Of a stretch of DNA of 64,000 nucleotides, positions 22,508-34,600 are shown piece after piece. Source of the DNA: Nymphaea colorata (lineage: Eukaryota > Streptophyta > Magnoliopsida > Nymphaeales > Nymphaeaceae). Each line of letters starts with the position of its first letter. The first letter of the stretch is position 1. A program made the translations under genes and the position numbers. Location of the stretch: positions 6,584,001 to 6,648,000 of the forward strand of contig NC_045150.1 of assembly GCF_008831285.2 (NCBI RefSeq), in the 5' to 3' direction. The notes beneath the pieces were generated by a model. That model was not told the DNA's origin. It worked only from the letters and a program-made list of their open reading frames with translations, and made no database searches.

Positions 22508-25500
22508 CCACACGCAGAGACAATGTTATCAAAAGCAATAGGCACATTAGTCGGTTATATAAGCCTAGACCCTAGGCAGGATTAAGTACATTAAGCGGGC
22601 CACCTCAAAAAGGGAATGCCATAAGATGCCATGCTATTGTAAAGAACAACGACGAAATTAAAGTATTTTTAATGAAAATCCTATAACTATCAACTTATAA
22701 ACATTGAAAACAATTTCAAACATTTTATAATATGATAGAAAACATGAGTAAGAGCTTGAAAAAATAGGTTTAATGAAGATGAATTAAAAGTTATGCAACA
22801 AAAAAAATAAGTAAATAATATTACTTTTCAATGTTATAGAGCATGAGTCCGAAAAGCCAGCTGTTAAATCTCTAATTCTAGTTTCTAAAATTAAAATCTT
22901 AAAAGAAAGCTTGAAACTGCTAAATGAAAAAAACTCAAAAGAAGAAAAAAAGAATAAGAAAAAAGAAGAACAAAAATTTAGGTTGACAATGAGAATAGGC
23001 CTAGGCTATTGAGCCTAGGCAAGATCATCCAAGCCTAAGAGCCTAGGTGCAAGCCTAAGCAAGCTGCTGACAACATAGGTGATAATGCTAATCTAGGTTT
23101 AGATAAGATCCCTTTTTTGCTTAAGCACCTTAGTTTTTGTTGAGAGTTACTTTTTAAATGTCCGTTAAATACCAATGGAGAAAAGAATGTCAATGAGAAA
23201 AAAAAAAAAAGAAAGGTCTATTATTGTCCAACTTTGGCATGCATTAGGAACTGTCCAGTTTGTTGGTTTTTGTGGTCATTTTCATCTGAAGACAACTCTT
23301 TTGAAGATCTAGTGGGAAAAGAAATGCGTTTGTCATGCAAATCTTATCATACCACCTATTCTTTTGGATGTGTTGGATTTTCCATGCATGTTTTTGATGT
23401 TCTGTTTTTGTTTGTCCTGTCTATTGTCATCCCTTGATTGGTAATGAGGAAAGTCCCTCATTGATGCCTCAGGATGTGAAGGGCAAATGATGACCAAGAA
23501 CAGTTTTTTCTCCTTGAGCTACCTGAAGGTGACATATTTCATCTCATGTTGGACTAAGACAGAAACAACAAATAAAAAATTTACTAGACTTAATTTTAAT
23601 TTCAAAAATCCACTTAGTGAGCATACTAAATTAAAATTGTATGACATTTTAAATTTGTCAAGTTACCAAGTTAAAACATCAATTATAACTTGAAGATTTC
23701 AGAATAGTTTAATAGGAGAGCTTAACCATAGTTATTTGTGATGTCATGTTTTAGCTTTAAATCTAATTGTGAAACTTTACAAACAATGCTTTAAGGTGAA
23801 CAGAGTGACTTTCTAAAATGGTGTACGGAAAATTCTATTTCAGACCCTCTGGGAATAGCAGTAAAAAATGCTAGAAGTCCTCCCTGACAGCAGGGGCTAC
23901 ATCCAGCTTTGGCTTTTGCAAGAGGCAATGTGCATGAGAATCAAACCTTAACTGCCTGTATGAAGGCCAAAGCTTGTTCCAGTACACCAACTAAGTGGTC
24001 CAGTCTAACATCTAAAACATATTAGTGGCTTTCGTTAGTAATTGATGGGTTAGGTGTGTTTTCATAAATTATTTTTCTAGCCACCGTCTGATAAGTAGTA
24101 AAAGGAATCTAAAACCTTATTGATCACGACTGTGGGATCAAGGTGCTCCTTTTCTTTGTAATAATGTCATTTTTATTCTTGATGGTTGAGAGTCAAGCCT
24201 ATTAGTCATTATTTTAGAAAAGGTAAAGTGAATTAAAGCCACAATATTCTTTGTCATTATTTGAACCAAGTGTCATCTGCGTTTGCTAATTTCTTAGAAC
24301 GTGAAAAATGGCAGTCTTACTTGTTTCTTCATTTTATCGATCTACTGAAACTGCATCTTCAATTTGTTTTCACCAGCTGCATGTATGCCATAGATGAAGC
24401 ACACTGTTATGTTTAATACTTTGCAATTCTGTTAGAAATGAGAAGTATTTTTTACAAACATTCCTTTTTTGGCCTTTGTGAATGCATTTACTATCTTACT
24501 TTCCTGCAGTTTTTGCCCTCAAAGCAATGTACACTAGCTTGAACTCAGCTCCTCAATTGACTGGTTGGAGTGCATCTGGTGGTGACCCTTGTGATCATTC
24601 ATGGAAAGGAATCAAATGTTCTGGTTCATCTGTTACCCAAATGTTATCATACTTCCCTGAACTATTGTGTCATTCTTGCTGAGGTTTCATTTATACTAAC
24701 AGAATTTTTCTTGGCAGACAATTATCAGGTCTTGAGTTGACTGGTTCAATGGGAAACCAACTATCCAGCTTGATTTCCGTAATTTACTTGTGAGGCCTGA
24801 AGCTTATAAAGAAGCATCTTTTTCTTTGCATTTGATATATTTTTCCTGTAGAAAATCTCAGTCAAATGTTTGGTTTGTCATAGTACAGTGATTTGAGCAA
24901 CAACAAACTTCAAGGAGATATACCATACCAGCTTCCGCCAAATTCACAACACATGTAAGTTTCCGTCATTAGGTTATTATGAAAGAATATGAAATTACCA
25001 ATGTGTCTCGCTGCTAAAAGTTTTTGAAAGGAAAAATGCCACATGACAGGAGTAAGCCATCAGAAATTCTGTCCACTTTCCTCTTTGAGTGTTCCTTCCT
25101 AATTACATGAATTTGACAAAGTTGATATACATGTGTCTTCTGGAGATTACTGTGTTCAAAGGGACTTGATCACTTGCATTAAATCTCAGGCTTAGCTCAC
25201 TTAGGTTGCATGGAGACTATTTTTCATTTTTTATTTGCTGCCAACCCAGACTAGTCAGGCAGTTGACAGTTCGATCAACCAAGTCAGCATTCAGTCAACT
25301 ACTCAATGGACTTAAAAATAAACAGGTTTATGGAATTGACGTGGTCCACTAGTCATGAATTAGTTGTTTTTGCCTTCTTTCAGAAAATATTTTAGAAAGA
25401 GTACCCCCCGCCAAACTGTCTCTGTTTTGGGTAGTTTTTGGATGAAGAGTTTTCCCTCTAAAGCCCGGTTTTAGCAAAGCAAATTGACTAAAAACCTGGT

Positions 25501-28245
25501 TTTCCCTCCCCAGTTTTGTTGAGTTATGTGGCATCCAACCAGGCAAGCCACATAAAAAAAAATTTGGTAAAGTCAGGTGTCATACCCAAATACCCATCCC
25601 CTTTTTTGTTTAACATAGTGACCTTTCCTGTTTGTGCAGCAGTATGTGTAACTGTTTCATAGCAAATTCAGTGTTGTTTGACATATTTAACACGTTTCGT
25701 TTGCACACTGGTTTTTTTCCATTTAATGTGCTTTGTTCTGGTTTTGCTTAGATAGTTTTTTTCTTCTTTTTTTACTGTTTAGCATTGTCACAGAAAACGT
25801 GTATTAATCGAAAAAACGTGTTAAATACATGAAAAATAAGTCAACTGTAAATGGCAATTAGACGCGTCTTTTTTAAAAAAATGCCAGAAAATAAAAAATG
25901 CGAAAAAGGCGTATTATATGAGTTTTTTTTTGCATTTTTTGCATATTTTTCATTTTTTATAATTTTTAAGATTTATTAAATGTTTTAAATTTTTTAAAAA
26001 TTTGCCGAGTTTTTTCCTAAATATTTCCGAGATATACAACTTCCGTATTATACTCAAGAAATCCCTCAGCGTATAATACCTGTACACGATATATGTGACA
26101 GTGTTGTTTAGCATGTTTGATTGTGTAGGTAATTTATAATGTCTTTCTATTTAACTTGTGCATGTTTATGTTAACGAGCATCAGTAGCAAACCTATATAT
26201 GATACCGTCTTTAGGTCATAAAGATATACTATGTCTCCTATTTATATTGGCACTTTGATTATTTTGTTGCTATATTATAGATATTATTTTTGGAGAACAA
26301 CTTGGATTGACTTAGATTAAATAGTCCCAAGTTCTTAGGGGCTTGACCAACTTGTTCGTCTTTCAGTTTTAGACATAATCTCAAATAACGTTTCAGAGTT
26401 TTAAACTGCGAGGTTTTTCTCAGGCTTAATACAGAGAGCTTGAAAAAAGGGGAAAAATATGGTAAATTTTTTTTTTTAAAAAAAAAAACTAAAAATAAGG
26501 GAAAATAAAATAAGTGAGAAACTAATAACACAAACATCAAAAGATAAGTAGATTTGCAACAAATAAAAAATAGAAAATGAAAAAAAAACTGTTGGACATT
26601 AAAAAAACTGAAAAAATGAAAAAAACTGAAAAATTTGAAAAAAACGTGTTTTTTCGTTTTTAACGTTTTTTTAAAAAAGCACATTTTTTTAAAGTTTTAA
26701 ACGGCCAGTTAATTTATTGCGTTTTTTTTCACGTTTTTTTTCGAAAACACGCGTTTTCTGTGACTATCTACCTAAAGTTTTGAGTACTGAATTGCTTAAT
26801 TTTACATGGAGAACATTGTTTAGTTATGAGCTTCTGATGCAGCAGCTTTGTTTCTGAAGCATCTGAAACTATTTCTAGTGGTATGGCAGCATCTCCATTA
26901 AAGATTAAATCAGCTTCTCTTACTGGTATTTGGATTTGAGTTGCAGTAATTTGTCTCGCAATTCCTTCTCTGGCGCTGTACCTTATTCTATCTCTCAAAT
27001 GGTTGATCTTAAGTACCTGTAAGCATCAAATGTTGGAAGCACAAGTTCATGTTGAGTTTCCTGTGGTGCACTTGTTTTTATATGCTGATAATTTTTTTTA
27101 AAATACTTGCAGAGATCTTGCTCATAATCACCTCAATGGTCAGCTAAGTGATATGTTTGGTCAACTTCAGAAACTCAAGACACTGTAAAATTCACGTGAT
27201 CTTTTCTTTTTCATATCTTACAGTAAGATATTATAATTTGCTACTGGCAGGGGTTGACTTACTTAATCCAATCATAACTAATTTCTTCGAAAGGTTGGTG
27301 TTTGATCATGCCAAGGTTACTTGAGGTTGAGAGCAAGGCAAAACACATTGTGATTTCACAAAATTGTTCGAATGGGGTAAAAGCGAAAATCTATACTGTG
27401 AAAGCATTTATGTCTTTCTACTATACCTTTCAAGTATTGCAGCTGCATTAAAATTCACCACAAGATCTAATGCATCCAGGGAAGATGCTTAAAATTGAGT
27501 AACCTAATAAGTTATGGATCCCAAGAGGGTCAATTCGGGTTTGCGTTCATGATGGGTCTTATCAGGATTGTGTTCAAGCTGAATCTGGAGATGAGATTCG
27601 AAGGCCAGTCTGAAGCGAGTCCTGCTACAGGTGATCACAAATTGGTATGGGTGAATGAGTTGGTTTCGACTGGACCCATCTTATGGTTGGGGCTAAATGA
27701 TTGGTCTCATCTCATTTTGTTGGTTGGGTTTTCATTGGGTTCAAGCTCAAAATCAAATATAGCTTGGATAATTATGTACCCATATGCAGATCAGCTCAGG
27801 TATAAAATGGTCAAGGTGTTAGATGTGAATGGGTGAATTGGTTAAAGAGCTATTTGTGATAGAATATAGTTCAGTAACATAATGATCCATTAGCTAAGTA
27901 CACTGTAACCTCTAACTTTAATAAAATGATACACTAGTAAACTTGAATATGAACATGTAAAATAAAAAATTAAGATGATGTATAAATGAGAAAACACAAA
28001 TGGAGCCCATCTTTTCAAACTTCCTAAGCAAAACTCTTTAAAAGGAAACCTGTTTTTAAGTTTTGAGTAATTCCTGGAAGCTACAGATATATGGGTCAGG
28101 AATCTCCTTGGGTTTGTAATTGGTATATGAACTGTTTGGCACCTTGGATTTAAGTAAGTTGTAAAAGATTAGTTATTTATGAAGGTCAGCTCTAGATGAT
28201 GGATCTATAATTAGCCAGGTATATACAAGTCTATACACACACATA

Positions 28246-28281
<36 letters not shown>

Positions 28282-31200
28282 TATAGCACATAGGATTTAT
28301 TTGCATTCTTTTCACTTTTCCTCTTGTATTTCTCCACATTTTCTGTTTTTTATTGTTCTTTTTGTTTCAGCGAGTGCTCAGCTGTTATAGCCATTGGGCC
28401 CTCCAATGGATAGAACACTTGTCATTGAAAGCCCAACACCTCTCTTTGTATGTGTATATAAAGGGTCTTGCCACTGTCCTTACTATGGTTCTTGTGAAGC
28501 TTTTTCAGTCTTGCTCTAGTACCTTAGTACACTAATTTTGTGCTGTGTTTATAGTGTCTTTGAGAATTTTTTTCATGATTCCTGGGTTTCTTGCCTTTTT
28601 GGTATAGTTTTTGCTTCTATGTCATAGAAGTTTGCACATTGATCTATTTTATACATTGTAACCTACACATAAGATCAATAAAGCAACGTGGCTTCTGATT
28701 TAGGCCTGCAAATGGACTGGATATATTTGGTTCAGATTGAAGCTGTTTTTTTTTTTTGGATTTTGTTAGCATGTGATGTAACTAGAACAAAGTTGGATTT
28801 GCTAAACCAGATTTGATTTGGATTAAAATTGAGACCCATATTGAATCCAACCCCAGATACATTTTTTGGAAATTGTTACAGGGAATGCAGTACTGCCTCC
28901 TGCATTACATATTTCCAACTGAAGATACAAGATGCACCTAAGTTTCCACTATAGTTTCGTAAATGGGGTTACTCAATGAGAGCTAAAAAAGATTGCCTTC
29001 TGACATAGATTACTCCGTATGTTTATGTTTCAGTTTGAACTTTTTCTATTTTGATTTTATTTGTGTCAATTTGGATTCAGATCCAACCAGATACATCCCA
29101 AATCTGAACTATTTTCACCCCTAGAACAGCACTGGCTGTTCTATTTGTCAACATGAATAAGTGTCGTTTTTGAGCTATTGTCTCATGGCATGTCTTTGCC
29201 TTAAGTGCTGGAGAGTGGGGTTTGGTATTTACTGTTTACGCAGTCCATGCACATGGGCACACAAATATGAGACACGAATGCTGAATTGTAAATGCTTGAT
29301 GAATAAAAAGTTTATTTTCTACCTGGAGCTCTAAGCATTAGAAATTATTGTCCACCAGTCTCATCATTTTACTTCTCTGTAAAGTTTGTCAGTAGCATTT
29401 ATTCATTGAACGTGTGCATGAATCTCTTAATTTATTTGCTTTTGGAATTTCATACAGGGATCTCTCGTTCAATGGCTTATCTGGTGGTTTGCCTCACAGT
29501 TTTGGATCCCTTTCAATGCTTGACACATTGTATGGCACTTACAAATACAGGAAAGTAGCTATTATGTAGTTCCTTTGAGCTAATGGTGCATATATATGTT
29601 GATTTACAGATATCTGCAAAGCAATCAAATTACAGGTCCAGTTGATGTCCTTACAAGTCTTCCACTTGATCATCTGTAAGTATGATATGGGAGCACTGTT
29701 TTTCAATTTGCAGCAAAACCTATTTTATATGGATTGCATGAACCATTGACACTTTAGGATGCTTAATAAAGAACAACTGGAATCCAGCTTGATAATGTTG
29801 TTAATCTATGGTGCATATTCTAGCCTTCTATTATTAGGCACAATTGCACCTTTTTGTTGAATAAACAGGACTACTGAAGTTCTCAGAAATTGTTGAGAGT
29901 CATAGACAAAATAGAAAAGAAGATGTCTTCCTGAAACTTACAAAGGAACTTCAGTGACGCACAAAGTACCCTCATCCAATTTTAATTATTCCTATGTGTA
30001 TATATAATCATGCATCTCATTTTTGTCTCCTATTTCTCCTGGTTCATTTCATGCATATGCTGTTTAATGTGAGTGATTTTGCTAAATGGTAAATGATTAT
30101 TAATAAAAAGAAAGTGATCTTGAAAAGTGAATTTTGCTGGAGTGCTTTTTATCAGTAACATACTTATTGACCCTGATATATTTAAAGGGATTGGTTTCGC
30201 TATTTGCTTTAATTTCTTGATAACAACATAACCTTCTGTAAAGAAGAATTCATGTTCAAATCGCTTCATGCATTTTGCTAGAGAGTAAATGCTTATTAAT
30301 AAAATAGAAAATCATATTCTGCCGTATGAAACAGAGTTCATGTTCAAATCACTTCTTATAGAGGATAAATGCTTATTAATAGAAGAGAAAATCATATTCC
30401 AGGATTGGAATTAGGAACAATATCTCATTAAGGGGACAAACTCAAAAGCAGCTTACGTCTATCTGTATATATGTGCATATACATACTGCAGAACAAGAAA
30501 ATCATCTTCAAAAGTTGGACTTGACAACAATATCTGGTGGAGGACAGAAATCTTATAAATATATGTGATAGGAATAAAAGGTGCAAATATATTTAAATCC
30601 ATTATTTTATCTGCCAATTTATGTAATTTTTCTTGTATTGTAATATACAATTGCTAAAATACTTAAATTTAGAGCCTTTATTATGTGATCATCCTCCAAA
30701 AATAAAATCAATCATATCACCATCATAATGCCAGTTCTCCTTAAAATTTCTGTCGTTTAATAATTAATTTTTGCATAGTACATTAGATAAAAATTTTAGA
30801 AGAATGTGTATCGAGAAAAAGAACCTAAAATAAATGGAAGTTAATTATAATTGTCTCTTATTAACTTTTTTGCATGTGTACATGTGTGAGATATGGATAG
30901 AGAGAGCAAAAAGGTTCAGTTTAGCTGGTCAGACCAATGCTACTGTAGGTGGCTAGCTGTTGGTTCTATTTCTGTTGATATTTTCCCCCCGCATAGCATT
31001 GTGCATAAGCGTGCTGATGAAACCTGGTGTAGCTTCGCTCTGTGAGAGAGAGAGAGCTTCAAGTGGTTGGGCACAGTTGGTCTGACCAGCAATACTGTTA
31101 GGTGGCCAGTTGTTGGTTCTATTTATGTTGGCATTGCCCCATTCATATACTTGCTGGTGCAGCAGCCCTAGACTTTTTGGTGGAGAGTGGTTTGGCTCCT

Positions 31201-31622
31201 TCATCATCTCCAGAGAGAAAGAGTGAGAGAAAATGAAGCTATTAAATAGGAAATTACGTAGGAGATGGATAGACCATGCAGTAGGTTTGCAAAGTAATTA
31301 AGCTTTGTAAATTAACTTTACTAATATTTCCAAAGTCAACTATCTATTTCCAATTTTGTTTAGTGGCATGTCACACTTTGGGTTTGCCCTGTTTAAGTGG
31401 TTAAACATCATAGAAAATAGATTGGAAGTTAATATAATTTCCAGAAACTCAAAAAGTGGTATTCTTGGATTTCACAGTGTACCCCTTGTTCAGCTTTAAT
31501 AAGCAGTGATCCTGACCACATTGTCTACCTCTTTCTTCATAGAATATGTACCCTCTTTAACATTTGGTAGAAAAGCAACATGATGCAGTATCTGGCCAGG
31601 GTTGCATTTTTTTTAGAAGTCA

Positions 31623-31659
<37 letters not shown>

Positions 31660-34600
31660 TGTGTGTGTGTGTATATATATATAAAACAAATAAGTACATG
31701 TATTATTCATTGTTTCTATTTTTAAAATATAAATTACTAAACAAAACACATACCAAAATAGACCTAACAAATACAACACAACATTTTGCTATGTATTGCA
31801 TCTGCATGTGTTCAACCGTGTTGACATGGTTATGGTGCCCTTCCAAGCATGTCTGTTTGACATAGTCGATTAGTAAGGTTGGTAATTTATTTTTATTTTG
31901 CATCCATTTTAGGATTAGATTTATTATAAAAGTTCGAAACAATGGGGGGTCATGCTTGCGAGTCATATTTTGGGATGAACAATTGCCAATAGTAACTATG
32001 TGGCATAGGATGCAGATTCAAACAGCAACTTTTGTATATATGTATTTGCAGGTGCATGTGTATATGTATGTTTATAGTTTATACAGGTGCATATGTGTGT
32101 TTGTTTGACAAAGAGAAAGATATGCACAAATTGTTGTTTGCTTTTATGTTACAAGCTGAAGTCATCTAGTTAATCTAATACTTTGTATTTGCTGCTAGGA
32201 ACCTTGAAAATAACCATTTCAGTGGATGGGTCCCAGATGAGTTAAAGAAGATTAAAGATGTCAAGTACGATACTCTTAGTCAATGTCACGAAGAGTAATC
32301 AGTTAATAGAGTCTTCGACCATTTATCAGTGCATATTTTACTTTTCTGTTAGGATAAGTGGAAATTCATGGTCATCAACCCCAGCTCCTCCTCCACCACA
32401 TGCTTCGCAAAGTGCTCCTCCAAGCAAGCCAATAAGACGCCACAATACCAGTGCTTCTTCCCGTGGCTATCGCAAGAGTGGAACAGAAAAAAAGAACATG
32501 CTAGTCATGGTAGTTACCATCACAGTGGTAATAGGAGTAGCATTAACTATTGGAATTTTGGCAGCATTATTTTCACGTGGTTCATCGCATCGGCACCGTT
32601 TGGATGAAGGAACAATGAACACCAGACAATTTACTCCTTTGGCTTCTCAGGAGATTAATGGTAACCTTTTCTTTTCCTTTCCATGGAATTGTGTAGAGCA
32701 ATACTGGTTATGAATCTGGACATATCAGTGTCCAGCCAGATTAGACACTAATTTAAGGTCTCCAATGCTTGTCTGAAGTACTGAGGTCAACACAAAGGCT
32801 AAAGCAGATAGAAAAACATATTTGGATAGCCTGGACAGGCCTGTCCTTTGAACACTTTGACTGTTAAAATCAGCAGCTTGATTTCTAGTAAATTGAGCAG
32901 TTAACTAATCGCCTTTTTCTTTTGAGCAGCGGAGAAACCGCTCTGGGGGTGGAGAACAGGCTGCACTGGTGTAATCTGCCACACCTGCGGTCACCTCCCA
33001 AATAGTATAGAACTCTGAGGTGAAATCCCTTTCAACCCCAAGAACCTTTTACCTTGGAAAGCAGAGCGAGCCCTGCAAGAGGCCATAATAAGGTTAGAAA
33101 CGTAGAACCCACAACCGGTCACTGGCCATTAGTATCCCTCCCCGTTGTAATAAACCCTTGGGTTGTTAACAGGCTTAATGTAACACCAAGCATCAGTCTT
33201 CAAGGTCACGGGCTAGGTGTTACACAAGTGATGTTTGAAGGCGTCCATTTTCTGAACGCAATTTTGTGCTTCTGATACCCTTTATTTTCTTTGCTTTCTA
33301 TTAAATAGGGTTGAGCTGATTTAGAAGTAATCATCATCTTAGGGAGGGACAACTAGATTAGATGAATTAAAAAACTATAGTCACAAAAAACGAGTTATTT
33401 TTGAAAAAAATGCGAGAAAATGAAATGCCGTTTAAAACTTTAAAAAAGTCATTTTTTTGAAAAAAAACGTTAAAAACGAAAAAAACGCATTTTTAATGCA
33501 TTTTTTCCCTTTTTTCATTTTTTTCAGTTTTTTTAATGCCAAACAGTTTTTTTTCATTTTATATTTTTCATTTGTTGCAAATCTACTTATCTTTGATGTT
33601 TGTGTAAATCATCTTTTTACTTATTTTATTTTTCCCCCATTTTTAGTTTTTTTTTTTATTTTAAAAATACCATTTTCCCCCCTTTTTCCCATATTTTTCA
33701 AGCCCGCCGTATTATACCCAAGAAAAACCTCGCCGTTTAAAACTTTGAGACGTTATTTGTGACTATGATTAGATCATATAGATTCTTGTCTGCCCAACTA
33801 TTGCTTCGAGAATATGAAATTCATTGGCTTCAGAAAAAGTTTCAAACTTATGGTGCTTTTTTTTCTGTTAATGAATTTGTTCATGAACTTCTGGTTACCT
33901 TCTGTGTGCTAATGACAGTTCTAGGAATTGTGGCCTGTCTTTCAGAAACTATCAATATATAGTTTTGCTGTCTTTAAATTTCGTTATGGATGCTTCAGTT
34001 AAGAGTTATTAAGTTTGTATTTAATGTGGATATTGATAATGAAGTGATTTGTTACATCTCCTCCATTGATTCTTTATCTGAATTTCACCCAGAGTTTAAG
34101 ACAATGGAATCTTCCTCTTCCATCCATGTGAAGACTTTGCATGTGTCTCCTTCCTTGGGGCTCAAGCCGCCACCTTCAGATCGATACAAGTCCTTTAACG
34201 AGAGTGATTTTTTAAACAAAATAAATTCTAGAATAACTAGAGCTCCAGGTCCTGTAAATGCAACAAAGTACTCATTGGCAGAACTTCAGATGGCTTCAGG
34301 AAATTTTGGTAGAGATCACCTTGTAGGTGAGGGGACACTTGGCCGAGTCTTCAAGGCAAAATATGTTGATGGGAAGGTATGCAATCTTAAAGAGTTAATT
34401 GCCTTAGGATTGTCTTTTCTAGTGCTTATTTTTGGTACTATAACTGCCTGGTGTGGGCTTAATATTCATGAATTGCTTACATGGGGTTCAGCTACTATTC
34501 AAGGATTTAGGATTTTGGTACTATGTTGGTTCATTGGAACCATATAAACGCATACCTAGAACTCCCATTAAGAGAAAAATGGAACCTCCTATAACTTCCT

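Noticed and set aside
26259-26684. 141-codon Phe-rich frame on the minus strand
   Set aside because: Lies inside a MITE in an SRF intron; low complexity, no domain, similar only to another copy of the same MITE.
27495-27836. 113-codon frame in SRF intron 6
   Set aside because: No recognisable motif, sits between two well-defined LRR exons, and cannot be spliced in without breaking the 72-nt LRR phase.
33457-33762. 101-codon Phe-rich frame
   Set aside because: Same MITE family (copy E); low complexity from T-rich DNA.
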